A stretch of 64,000 bases of DNA from Sphagnum compactum (taxonomy: Eukaryota; Bryophyta; Sphagnopsida; Sphagnales). A program made the translations under genes and the position numbers. This document shows, piece by piece, positions 52,741 through 64,000 of the stretch; the first letter of the stretch is position 1; each line of letters starts with the position of its first letter. The notes under the pieces were generated by a model, which saw only the letters and a list, made by a program, of their open reading frames with translations, was not told the origin of the DNA and made no database searches. Location of the stretch: contig OZ234497.1 of the NCBI GenBank assembly GCA_965153455.1, positions 8,494,001 through 8,558,000 of the forward strand, given 5' to 3'.

Positions 52741-53630
52741 TAGTTGTGGATGTGGATGACAGTCATCCACGAAGAATGGAAGAACCAGCCAGCCAGCAAG
52801 CGCCTCCCTTTACCAGGCACGCGCATGGCGCTGCTGCTGCTGCTCCTGGTGGCCGCTCCTCTCCCTCCTCAGCGATGGCACGCGCAAGCTCGACCCTATT
52901 CTGAACATGTTTCTCCTCTTCATCGCCAAAGGAATGTGCATTTCTTGAGCTCTCTATTGAAACCAGGTTCTCCCAAATCCGTTTTCAGTATACCCAGTTC
53001 GTTTGCCTGCCAGTTGCTGTTGCTGCTTCTGCCTTTTGTTCTCTCTCTCTCTCTCTCTCTAAACCTAAATCCCTAAAAAAAAATTCTCTCGTCCCGAGGC
53101 TCAGCGGTGGGTGGGGGAGGAAGCAGTCGCCCTTTCTTCTGTTCCTGTCTCTCTTGTTCCTGTCTCCCCTTGTGAGAGGTATGTGTACCGATCTCTCTCC
53201 TGTTTTCGTTTTTCTTCTCATCGTTTGTGTGGTTCCTTTTTCTCTCTCCCCTCTCTCTTGTTGATTTTCTGAGGATTTGGTTACGAATTCGAGGCAGGTT
53301 GGGTGAGAAACTGAGCTGTGGAGGCTGCTGCAGCTCAAGAGAATGAAGAAAAAGGAGAGGATTCCGAGGAGGGGACACAGCTAGTGGACAATAGGGCAGG
53401 CGGGTGGGGGGGATGAGAATGAAGGTTATGATATTTCTATTGCGTAGGGGAAGTGTGCAAGGATTGAAGGGGCTTTTGCCAAAGCTGCAGGAGACTGGTT
53501 GGGATTCAAGGAATGGGGAAATTTAGTCCAGTAAGGTTTGGTTGGCTATGGAGTTTCAATGGCAGCAGCTGCATGGAGGTTTTTGTATGGCATGGAGAGT
53601 AGTAGTAGGGTAGTATGATCTGGGGACCTA
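52741..53630 (+). promoter_or_regulatory. Probable promoter and 5' leader of the LDL3-like gene
   Basis: GC content rises sharply here. A CT dinucleotide run at 53041-53060 and CT-rich sequence at 53130-53260 are typical of plant leaders. A possible leader intron donor, GAGAG|GTATGTG, lies at 53178-53179. Two or more short upstream ORFs precede the main start. One, at 53592-53618, is in the same frame and stops with TGA four codons before the main ATG, which fixes 53631 as the start. The 110-codon frame at 52744-53076 has no domain and is taken as non-coding. Confidence 0.5.
53041..53060. repeat. (CT)n microsatellite in the leader
   Basis: Ten uninterrupted CT units. Confidence 0.95.
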
Positions 53631-56600
53631 ATGGAGGAGAAGGACACACAGGTCCAGATACTTCAGATGGCACCAGAGAATTTCATCTCTGTCCCATCGA
53701 CCATCTCGCTAGTTACCCTGGACTCGCATCATTTACTAGACTCTTATTCCAAGCCGTTCTGTCCTAGTGGTGTTGTTGCTGTTGCTGGTGAAGACACCAC
53801 CACCACTGGCAGCAGCAATCCACATGCTTCCAAGTTGCGTAATGGAATCTCCATTTCTCGGGAAACTTCAAGTGATAAAGTTTTAGAGACCCTGGATGTG
53901 CTGCATGAAGCAGCATCAGCAGTGGCAATGGATCTGTCCAAATTGGTGGCTCCAAACAAGGAAGAAGGTGATGGAGGAAACAGTGGAATAACGACCTTAT
54001 CCTTGGTTAAAGAAGATTTGGATAAGTCTGACAGACAGTTGGATGGAGGAGGGTACAGTTCCATGAATGCAAGTCAAGTTCTCAAGGCTCCCAAGCTTCT
54101 TCAAGGCTCTAGTTGTGATGAGTTGTTATCTGTGTCATTGGCTTCTTCTGCTGCTGATCTTCAAACCCTAATCAAGCCTGAAAATCCTGAAAGCACCACC
54201 GATTCAGAGGTGCTAAGGGATCTGGAAGACTATAAAGAGAATTGCTTGCTGTCAGCTCCACTCAAAAGGGGAACTATGGATTTAAAAGCTTCAACAAGGG
54301 AACTCCAGCAGAACTCTTCTGTGTCACCTGCTGGTCTGGAGCAACATAAATCAGATCTAACAAACAGGCCAGAGTACACAAATGGGGTTTCTACACATCT
54401 TCATTCAAATGGAGTAGGGGTGGCCATTGAAGGAGCTATGGCTATGGCTGTTTTGAAAACCACTCCAAACACAATTAATGAAAGAAGTGCCAGGAAGATT
54501 TCAGAAGGTCGGCGTGCCTCTCGTCAAGTTAAGAAGCGGAGGTATGATCTCAAGCTTTAAACTAGGCAAACATACAGAAGGCTTCTTCTGGTCAATGTAT
54601 CTTCTAAAATCTTTTGGGAAATAACATCACATCATATGTTGTTGTTAAGGATGGGAGTCTGCAAGGTGCAGATTGCAGTTATGTTTTGAGTACCTGCTCC
54701 CTCTTTGCCTACAGCATGTTTACCAAATGGAATGGCGTGGTTTGATATTGCTTCAATTATTTGGCACATTTGAGTGGCAGGCATGAAGATATGGCATACG
54801 AGGGAGACATGGAGTGGGATGTTATTATGGGGGAGGCAGAGGCCCCTGCTGATTGGAACTGGCACCCTGAGAAAGACAGATTGAGTAGGGGACGCAGTAG
54901 GGCTGGCTTGATAAGCCTGTCTCAAGGTCAGGTGCTACCAGGGGAGGCAGCTGCTGTAGCTGCTGGGCTTCGAGCTCGAGCTCCTAATGCTGCCGAACGG
55001 ATCTGCTTTAAAGATGCCTTGAGGCGGCGGGGTGGCCTTCAAGAGTATCTTGAGTGCAGGTTCCAGACTAATTTACCTATCTAGTATGTTGCTTGGTAGA
55101 CATGTTGCATGTTGCATGTTTCTCTCTTTCTTTCTTCACTCGAAGCAAGGATTGCTAACACAAAGTTTGATGGATTGGACTATATCACAGATGTATAAGC
55201 AAGATTATGTTGCCTGTGCATTTCTACACTTCAGGGTGACTATGGAACATATCCTACTATATATTCTTGCTAAGACAGTGACAACAGTCACCACTAAAAC
55301 TAGAACACTTCTTGGATATTGCTGGTGCACAATATCAAAGGTTTGGGATAAGTTTATTTTTGTGAATATGGGAGAATCTAAAGTCACAGGGTGCTGCTAG
55401 TCTTTCTGTTTATGACAGTATTTTGGACCCATGGTGCATCATACTGGACATTACCAAAGGAAATCTGGTTGGGGTTGTTGTAGCTTCGGGGGTTTGCGGT
55501 ACCCATAAAGTGGGTTATTTTTTGTAGTTCGGATTTTGAAATGGTGTCAAATGCTGGTGGTTACAGGAACCTGGTCCTGGGGTTATGGGAAAGGAATGTG
55601 AAGCATTTGCTGATGGTCACTGACTGTGGTGTATTGTCTTCACCTACAAATGATGAACCCCCTCGGGCTTCTCTCATACGTGAGATCCACAAGTTCTTGG
55701 ATTACCATGTACGTTTCCCTTCTTTTTGGTTGCTTAGCAGGAACTTGTGTTTTAGGTTTCAATCTGTCAATGGGTACAAGCTTAGTTACTTATTCAATGC
55801 TCTTTCACATTCATAGCACTTCTTGGATATATCTTGTTTAACTTCTTCAGTCTTTCAAGTATTATTGTCTGCTTGTATACCAGGGGTACATCAATATAGG
55901 TGTGGCAACTAAGCGACTAAAGAGAGCAACACCAGAAGAAGGCCAGGGTCCTTTTGGTGGCAGCCAAAGTGAAGATGGTGAACGAGAGTTGATGTTTGAA
56001 GGAGCAGAGATGGAGGCTGTGGAGGAGGTGGCTTTGATACTTGGTCAGTTGTATTCTCTCCTTTGGCATTCAGTTGTTATTCTTGATGATGAAGATTATT
56101 ACCCTATATATAGGCCTCTATGTCTTTTAGGCATAGATGCTTGCATATACAGGGACATGCTAAAATGAAATAAAAGCTCTTTCCTTCAGCTTGAATGAGG
56201 ATACTGTTGACTTGTTTGATTAGCAATGTCTCTTGAGTGCTAGCCAACATCACGTCTGAGTCTTCCCATTGCTTCTGGAATGGCAACGGAAACTCAGGAC
56301 GCAGATTGTGTATAATGGTTTGCCCAAGTTTTTGGGAAGATTATTATATGCTTATCTACACCCACTGTTGGGAGCTGATGAACTCAGTGGGTAGTCATGG
56401 CAGCTCGTCACTGCTGTTCGTGATGAAGGTGATGGTCTGTCACTTTGTGAGCGACTCTCATGAGGTTATGACTGCACTCATTGTCGTGTTACCTTTAATT
56501 GTTGTTGTGGAGATTTCTCTGCAACTTCATCGATCTATCTTGATGATGAAGATTCTTGCAGTTTCTGTGTGGGTCAACACTTATCTAGGCTTGTGCTGAC

Positions 56601-59600
56601 TTTTTGACACTCTTAATAGATCCCCAAACCACAACTGTATGTAATTGACATTGGACAGCATTCTTCAACAGGACAAATACGAGGAGAACCAGGTGTAGCA
56701 ACCAGTAAAGAGGATAATGATTGTTTGAATCTGCAAAGAGCTGGAAGCTTTGACAGGAACATGATAGGAACAGGTGAAGGGGTTGAGGGCAAGCTCGCTG
56801 ACTCACTGAAGAATACTTCAAGTGATAGGGAGACTGTCCCCATGGACATTGATGTGACTCTGAATGTGGGTGTGGAAACAAGTTTTTCACACATCAATAA
56901 AGATGAAAATGACCATTCCAAGACTTCACTCACTCTGCCCAACCAGGAAGCAGGCAAAATCTCGGAGCTGGTGGTGAAAGTCGAAGAACCCATGGAGGAA
57001 ACCGAGATTGATGATATGGCCACTCTTGACCAAGTTTTTACTCGGAAACGCCCAGGGCTCAATCACAAGAAGGAAATCAAGGTTGCTCCTAAATCGGAGC
57101 TTATGGACCCAATGGAAGCCCCTTTGAGTAGGGATGAACTTGATGAATTCAAGAGTGCGGAAGTGTTGCAAAATCTACATAAGTGTGATACAACCGTAGA
57201 GGGTTTAGTGGCCTTACGGGCAGCAACACAACTAGAAAGAGAGCGTAGCATGAATGGAGATCATGAGGCAGCAAAGCATGTGATTATTGTGGGGGCAGGG
57301 CCTGCTGGTTTATCTGCTGCTAGACATATGCAACGGATGGGTTTCCGTGTCACTGTTCTGGAGGCACGTGATCGTGTGGGTGGTCGTGTGTATACTGACC
57401 GTTCAACATTTTCAGTGCCTGTTGATTTGGGTGCCAGCATTATTACAGGTTTGCTCACTCTCTCACTTTGTATTGTTAGCACTGGGGCTCATGAGATGCT
57501 CATTACTCACACTGTTGAATGAGTCATTAACCTAATATGAAGTTGATATCATGTTTTGAGTATCAGGGGTGGAGGCAGACGTAGCAACAGAAAGGAGGGC
57601 TGACCCATCCGCGCTTTTGTGCAAGCAACTTGGTCTAGCACTCACGACACTACGGGGAGATTGCCCACTATATGATTCTGTGACTGGACAGAAAGTTCCA
57701 GCAGATATAGATGCTGCCCTAGAGGCAGAGTATAACAGCCTGTTGGATGATACAGTCACTTTGGTGGCTCAAAATGGTGACACGGCAATGAGAATGTCCC
57801 TTGAAGAAGGCCTAGAGCAATCTTTGAAAAGGCGAAGATCCAGTGTTCCAGTTCAATCTTCGTCTTTATCAGTCCCTGCAATAGTCAACAAGGAAACACC
57901 TTCTGAAACATTTCTTTCACTTCAGACCCTTACGATTGATGAGAATGCAGCAATTCCATCAACAAGTGATGTCATTGACAGGACACTTTCTGCAATTAAC
58001 CCATCATGTGATTCACTGGTGGAAGAAGAGGTTACCAATGAGGATTTGAGCAGGCCTGCAGATGTCTTACTGAATAATGGTTTTCTGGGAGCACTCAAAT
58101 GCCTAGATGGACAGAACTTAAGCCAGTTAGAGCGCAGGATTATGGACTGGCATTTTGCGAATTTAGAATATGGTTGTGCTGCAGAATTGAAGGAGGTCTC
58201 TCTCCCATATTGGAACCAGGATGATGTTTATGGTGGATTTGGTGGTCCTCATTGTATGATCAAGGAAGGATACAGTACTGCAATTGAGGCATTAGGTGAG
58301 GGTTTGGACATCCGCCTCAGTCAAACTGTAACAGAAATTGCCTATAGTGTAAAAGAGGGGAAGATCAAAGGAGATGTGAGGCGGGAGGTAAAGGTTGTGA
58401 CTTCATGTGGGGATGAATTTGAAGGTGATGCAGTTTTAGTCACTGTTCCATTGGGCTGTTTGAAGGCAGAAACCATCCACTTTGAACCCCAACTTCCTGA
58501 CTGGAAACTTGCCTCCATCAAGCGTCTTGGGTTTGGACTTCTGAATAAAGTTGTCATGGAGTTCACTGTCCCATTCTGGGATGAAACTGTTGACTATTTT
58601 GGTGCAGCTGCTGAGTGCACAGAATTAAGAGGTCGATGCTTTATGTTTTGGAATTTGAAGAGAACCAGTGGTGCTCCAATTTTGTTAGCCCTTGTGGTTG
58701 GAAAAGCAGCGTATGAGGTTGAGCATCAAGAGAGTTCTGATCTTATCGAGCATGCTCTTATCATATTGAGGAAGCTCTTTGGGGAGACTGCAGTTCCCAA
58801 CCCAATAGCATCTGTTGTAACCAATTGGGGCTTGGATCCCTTCAGTCGAGGAGCCTACTCTTATGTGGCTTTGGGGGCATCAGGTGAGGATTATGATATT
58901 CTTGCGAGGCCTGTGGATAACTGTGTTTTCTTTGCTGGAGAGGCAACTTGTAAGGAGCACCCAGATACAGTTGGGGGTGCCATGATGAGTGGGCTTCGGG
59001 AGGCAGTTAGGATTGTGGACATTCTTGAGAATCGTGGAGATACAACTGCTGAGGCTGAAGCTTTAGCAGCTGCTCAGCGCCAGTCAGATAGTGAGAGAAA
59101 TGAGGTACAACACTTAATGACAAGAAAATCTCTCATCTTTTGTGCCTCTGTCTTTGACTGCAATGTCAGCTTTTGAAGCTGAAATAAGTCACTATTTGTA
59201 TAGGCTATGGTGCAACTAGTGCATTATCATAGCAGGTGTGATGAAAATTGTCCAATTATTGGTGTATGCCACCAATTAGTTTCTGCAGTGTGAATAGCAT
59301 CTCTGTGAGGTGTATGATGAAGTTGTATGAATGCTTCAGGTTCGGGATATGGTCAAAAGGCTAGCAGCAGGTGAGCTTTCGAATGTACTAAGGGGGGACA
59401 CAGTTCTGGGTGAGGGTGAGCAAGGCCCACTGAGCCGTGCAGATTTAGTGAAAGACATGTTTGGGAATGCCAAGACCACAGCTGGACGTCTTTTGCTGAT
59501 CAAAGAGATGCTTCAACTGCCTGTCACTTCTCTGAAGGGCTTTGCTGGCACAAAGTCTGGTCTCACTGTCCTCAATAACTGGATTCTGGTATGTTTTTGT

Positions 59601-62600
59601 TTAAGGATCACAAAATGAGCTTTTCTTTTCTTACTGGGCCCTGGCTGGCAACTCATCCTGTGTGGGCAATTATAAATGTGTATCATAGTAACTGTTTTCT
59701 AACAAATGGGTTTACATTTTGTGCTGCTGGTGCAAGCTCAAATCAGTTCTTGTTGATAGTTTTCTGGTGGATTGGGTGTGAGGATTCTCCCATGTCCATG
59801 TCCATGCCAAACAGCCCCTAAATCAACAACCTGAAATCCTCTTGCTTCTGCTCTATAATGTGACATGGAGTGGCATGGGTGAGCTTCACAGGACTCGATG
59901 GGGAAAGATGGAACACAGCTTCTCCGGCACTGTGTGCGCCTGCTTCTTGTTGTGGCCACCGACCTGCTTTCTATCCGACAATCTGGTACCCATCACCTAT
60001 GGCCATGTGGTTATGGGCTTTCCTTCCTGAGTTTTGGTCTGTTGGCTTTCCTTCCAAGTCCTGCTGTTTCTGTGCTGTCTATTGACCCACTCTGGAGTAG
60101 TGAATAATTTTCACTTCCTACCAAGGTCTTTCTTCAAGCTTAGAAGCTGCAAAGAATTATGTATTCTACTTCGCTCATTCCTTGTATCTTGGGCAGAACT
60201 AATTAAGTTGTTCTTTGTTCTCCATGAGAGCACAGGGCTTGCCCTTTCAGAAACAGGATGTTGGCACAAAATTATGTGCAATGGTTGTGTCATCTGCAGA
60301 CATATCCATTATGCTGAAAATCTGCAATTGATCTCTTGTATGTTGCAGGTGTTGGGCGAACAGTGAAGGAAAAGGTCTGTGTTCACACAAGCCGTGATAT
60401 ACGCGCAGTTGCAGGGCAGTTGGTCAAACTTTGGATTGAAGTTTTCCGTAAAGAGAAAGCAACCCATGGTTTGATCAAACCCACCAAGAAGCCAGCCAGT
60501 AGCTCACCAAATGCCACAGTTGGCACTGCCAAGGCAAGCTCAAAAGACATTCAAAAGACACCTACCATCGGAGATTCAAAGACCTGGCCTTCTACCCATT
60601 TAGCATCGCCATCTAGTGACTCCCTTTCTGCTGGTCAGAGCAAGGTAAGATTACTGTAATCCTAATGGTACTCTATTGATGTTTTAGAGAATCTATTGAG
60701 GAGCTTACGTTGTGATTTGCAGATCTTTTGAATCATTAGATATGCATAGCAATTTTTTTTCCACTTTTATTTCTTTCACAAATGAGAGAGGGCAAGCTAG
60801 CAGTTAAGGGTTAAAAATATGACATGTGTTGGTGTGGCACAGGTGTCAGGTGGTGATGAACCAAGAAATGAGGAATCCCAGGCCAACAATCATAGCCCTG
60901 CTGTGGAAGCCTGTGGAAGAGGCCTTGATGTTGAAGTTCTGTCAGATGTAGAACTTGTGGCAATAGCTGCAGCAGAAGCAGCACAGGCAGCTGCAGAGGT
61001 AAAAAAACTTCTGACAACAACCACCTCATTAGCTACAGCACCCGCCTCTTTTCCTTCCCAGTAAATACATGTTGCCTTCATGTCTGACCTAATTTGATGC
61101 TTTTGATATGTGAACTCAGGCATACGCAAGTGTAGAAGCACGGCGAAATTCACTTCCAGACCTCCCCAAAATCATGTCATTCCACAAGTTTGCAAAGCGA
61201 GAGAAGGACGAGACAATGGAGTGGAAGAAGAGATGGCTGGCAGCTCCTGAAAAGCTGCCAACATCCACCACCTCAAAACATGCAACTGGTGAGGAGGATT
61301 AGAATGTAAATATGTTGTAAATTCTCTTTTCAATGGCTGACTGAATGTGTGGAATTTTTCTGAACCAGGATGTCTATGTCCTCTTTTCAGTTTGATGAAT
61401 GCTCTTCTAGTCTCTTCTTCATAGGATGTTTGGCTGAGTTTGAATAGGCAAAGTTTCAGATAGATCAGATCCTGGGCAGGAAAGACCGTAGTTGGTTACA
61501 CAGGTCCTAGTTGGTAGACAGTCATGTGCAGCTAGTCACTGCTATTTGTGATGCAGGTGACAGTTTGATATTTTCTGAATCATTCTCATAAGATTATGAC
61601 CACATTCGTTCCTGTCATGGTAGATTCAGTTTTGCTGGAACTGACTTGATGGTATCTTCAAAGTGTTTATGTGGAGTTTTCTCTTGAGCAGTAGCCAACA
61701 TGATGACTGAGTTTTCCTGTTCGCTTCTGGAAATGTGACAGAAACTTGGGTCACAGCTTGTGTATAATGGTTCAATTTCTCTGGTGATCTTTATACATAG
61801 AGTGGAATTATTGGAGTTACTTCTACCTTATGTTGTAGATTGCTTTTAAAGATTTTTTTTCCCCCCTGTGCAGGAGGTGATGATGGTGTCCTCCATCAAA
61901 ATAGCGCCCGCTCATGTGAAACTGAAGCAAGCCCAAGCAAGTTCCTGCCTACCTCAAAGCTTATGCCTGTTTCATCTACTCAGAATTGCTCCCCTGCAGG
62001 TCAATGTCAAGATGTTACAAGTAGGGATGAGACAGATTTTCAGTCTTCTGAGGTTTTGGAGCCCATGGCGGAGACAGCTGATGGGAGGGGTAGTGAAATT
62101 AGAGCATCTGAGGGGAAGGAAATATGTGCAAATGATATAGTACAAGGACAAGAAATGCCTGGAAATCAGACACATGAGTCAATTTCAGCGAACAAAGAGG
62201 TTGTGGATAGAAGGGAAGAGGCCAATGGTAGGCTTCAACATGAGGTGAGAACTCACCCTGGCCATGGATCTGTGGGCACTTTAAGTCTGGGCGAGCAGAG
62301 GGCTGGAGAGGCACTGAAAAGGGCTGTGTCAGACTATGTGGTCCAATTACTCACTCCCCTGTACAAGACCAGAAAGATACAAAAAGATGACTTCAAAGCC
62401 ATTGTGAAGAAGACCACGGCTAAGGTGAGCTTTTGCAGTTGAAACCATATTTCCTGTGAGGCATTGACCCTTTGGAATAAATTTTTCAGTCACTGTGTAT
62501 ATGAAGATCAGCTATTGTTGTGAGTGTTTTCTGTCAATTCCTCCCAGCTTCATATCAGGAAGCTTGTGTCATCTCTCAAGGAAATGGTTGCAGGTAATGG

Positions 62601-62937
62601 AGCGCAACACAGCAAAGGATCATGCAGTGGAAGTCTCTGAGTTTCTGAACTGCAAACGGAAGAACAAGGTACAGACTTTTGTCTTGTTTTGGATCAGGAA
62701 CAGATTTTAGTATAACCTGATTTGTAGCATGAGTTTCATGAGCCAACATGCTCAGCAATCAGATGGGCAGGCTCAGCACAAGGGTCTCTCTTTCTTTCTC
62801 ATCATTCTGTAGTCTGGTAATGCTGAGGTTTGATGGTAGCTGTCTGAATTCAGTTCATGATCTAAACTGACAGGGGACACTTGTGGATCTGCAGATACGG
62901 TCTCTGGTTGATATTTTTATAGAGAAGCATATGAAAG
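53631..62937 (+). CDS. LDL3: LDL3-like lysine-specific histone demethylase (SWIRM, amine oxidase, SRI-like), 3' end unresolved
   Basis: LSD1-family enzymes use FAD to demethylate mono/dimethyl-lysine; Arabidopsis LDL3 acts on H3K4me2 in gene bodies. Exons: 53631-54541, 54781-55059, 55567-55708, 55884-56043, 56672-57448, 57567-59104, 59340-59588, 59892-59985, 60349-60644, 60843-60998, 61120-61288, 61874-62424, 62594-62668, 62895-62937. All borders are GT-AG and phases agree: 1813 residues so far (Arabidopsis about 1630). Residues 1-300 look disordered. SWIRM is about 370-460 ([22 protein letters not shown]). The FAD motif GAGPAG is at 705-710, then [12 protein letters not shown] and DLGASIITG. 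The LSD1 tower site (about 825-890) holds only a loose linker before [15 protein letters not shown]. Lys1084 in FGLLNKVV matches the LSD1 active-site lysine; [19 protein letters not shown] is near 1210. Residues 1737-1813 ([30 protein letters not shown]) resemble an SRI domain. The last few codons are not found. Confidence 0.93.
56225..56565. repeat. Intronic repeat, blocks A-B (related to 61505-61775)
   Basis: Lies in intron 4 of the LDL3-like gene. Block A (56229-56320: CTCTTGAG, TAGCCAACAT, TGCTTCTGGAA, GTGTATAATGGTT) is followed by block B (56390-56490: GTAGTCATG, CAGCT, GTCACTGCT, GTGATG, GGTGA, TCTCAT, ATTGTCGTG-like end). Both recur in intron 11 in the opposite order. Confidence 0.6.
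61505..61775. repeat. Intronic repeat, blocks B-A (permuted relative to 56225-56565)
   Basis: Lies in intron 11. Block B-like sequence (61512-61622: CAGTCATGTGCAGCTAGTCACTGCTATTTGTGATG in outline) comes first and block A-like sequence (61680-61772: CTCTTGAGCAGTAGCCAACAT, TTCTGGAA, GTGTATAATGGTT) second. Similarity to the intron 4 copy is clear but diverged. Confidence 0.6.
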
Positions 62938-64000
62938 GTGAGTCACATTAGCAGGTTTCCTTTTCAAGGTGAGTGCCCTTAAGGGCCCCTCTAAGTATTG
63001 AGAGTTTCATGTAGGGCAGTTGGGAGTCAGCTGTGTGTGAGGAGTATGGCCTTGGCTTGCAAAGATTTCATGTCCAGGGCAACAAATCCCACAAAGTGAA
63101 TTCAAACTTTTTCCGCATGTTCCACACAGATAATGCATTGCACGGTTGCCTCAAATTCTTGTCATTCCCTATTGCATCTGCCCATTGTCTGAATTTGGTT
63201 CCAACAGTTTTGTAGGTGTGAGGTGTGTGTGTGGATATGTCCATTCTTTGATTGTCTTTTGCTATTTTGTATGTCATCATTTTCGTCTGAAGTGTGACTA
63301 ATGACTAACAGTGGAATATGGTTCTTTCTTTCTCCAATTCAAGAATGTACATGTGGTCTGATAGATCCTAGGCAGTTATATAGTCAGTTAAGGGTGAGCA
63401 ATTTGGCATGAAAAACAGCCTTCAGAGCAGTCCCGGGTGACTACTTTCTTAATGACACTCGTTGATAGAGACCTCAAAGGTTTGTGTGAAAGAACATGGT
63501 GGATGGCAGGCTTTATGATATACCCAAGTTTTTGAATCGCAGAGAAATCTTGTCTGGGTTTCTGATAGATTGACTCTCAAGGATGAGCAAATATGGAACA
63601 TTCACTGTGGCCTCTGGAGGAATTTGCTATCAAATCTTGGATGTTACCTGTAAGTTGGATACTAGGTTTTGCATGGAACTGATGTGGATCTAGATGAAAC
63701 TTGTGAAGCCATTAACCTTTCAAGGTCGAGGCAGCAATTTTGGGCTGCAGGCCCAGCGTTGACCACTCATTTTGGGCAGCTCCCCTAGGCTTTCAGGCCT
63801 GGGAAAAAAATTGCAACTTGGCTGCCAAGCCTCCCCAAAACGCCCAACCAGACTTGGTGCAAGTGCCTTGACTTATGCAGGTGGCTATAAGTTTTCTAAG
63901 CTGAGTGCTTGGGGACATTTGCAGCCCGGGCGTCCTTTAGGGGTCAAAGCAGAGCCATGAGTGACATTGAACTTGTGTGTTTAGTGGGAACTTCTTGCAG
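62938..64000 (+). other. Last visible intron or 3' region of the LDL3-like gene
   Basis: Exon 14 ends in phase 1 at a good donor (AAAG|GTGAGT). Only a handful of C-terminal residues should remain by comparison with the family. The window ends exactly at GGGAACTTCTTGCAG, a good acceptor, so the final exon may start at position 64001. Earlier AG sites, such as CTGCAG near 63752, would also give short endings. No other gene is supported here. Confidence 0.4.

Noticed and set aside
52744-53076. 110-codon + frame with a hydrophobic Leu run
   Set aside because: The Leu runs come from CTG and CT repeats in the LDL3-like leader, and there is no family match.
56237-56599. 120-codon + frame in intron 4 of the LDL3-like gene
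   Set aside because: It lies within a repeated intronic sequence and has no domain; splicing that skips it keeps the LDL3 frame.

Overview
This window reads as nuclear DNA of a land plant. The genes are split by GT-AG introns, intergenic DNA is very AT-rich, there are (TTTAGGG)n-type telomere-like runs, and the recognisable products are plant-specific: an arabinogalactan peptide, a chloroplast PDZ/TPR protein of the MET1/ZKT type, a sorbitol/mannose-6-phosphate reductase-type aldo-keto reductase and an LDL3-type histone demethylase. Compact introns, wide gene spacing and the style of the kinase relics would fit a bryophyte or another seed-free plant. That is an inference; species and clade cannot be fixed from this sequence.

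Layout: 1-7 kb is AT-rich and carries a decayed hAT transposase with a BED zinc finger (about 1.8-3.9 kb). 7-12 kb holds a degraded MITE and then three pseudogenes on the + strand: a scrambled kinase fragment, an ankyrin-kinase and an ARMADILLO-REPEAT-ONLY (ARO) gene. 12-17 kb has minisatellites, palindromes, a second MITE family, one copy of a dispersed inverted repeat and an unrecognised exon-like stretch. 17.4-20.1 kb is an intact minus-strand MET1-like gene (7 exons). 20.2-25.5 kb is repeat-rich, with an intact MITE carrying TAA target-site duplications. 25.75 kb is an arabinogalactan peptide gene. 27.3-31.4 kb is a minus-strand GH1 beta-glucosidase pseudogene that keeps its intron structure. 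31.4-39.4 kb is AT-rich with no gene I can support. 39.4-43.3 kb is an intact minus-strand aldo-keto reductase (6 coding exons, with a probable 5' UTR exon). 43.3-52.7 kb is AT-rich with several degenerate tandem repeats. 53.6 kb to the window edge is a large + strand LDL3-like lysine-specific demethylase gene: 14 coding exons, at least 1813 residues, with the 3' end not resolved.

The four intact genes do not form a pathway. They serve photosystem II maintenance, the cell surface/wall, sugar-alcohol metabolism and chromatin. I found no operon-like or otherwise new multi-gene system. The most unusual observations are structural: an apparent in-place micro-inversion with a partial duplication inside a kinase pseudogene, two oppositely oriented members of one MITE family, a far-apart inverted repeat pair (14.3/32.3 kb), intronic repeats in rearranged order inside the LDL3 gene, and tandem duplications in the leader or promoter regions of the three smaller intact genes. 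All exon borders were read by eye from GT/AG sites, reading-frame continuity and remembered family sequences; no alignment was run.
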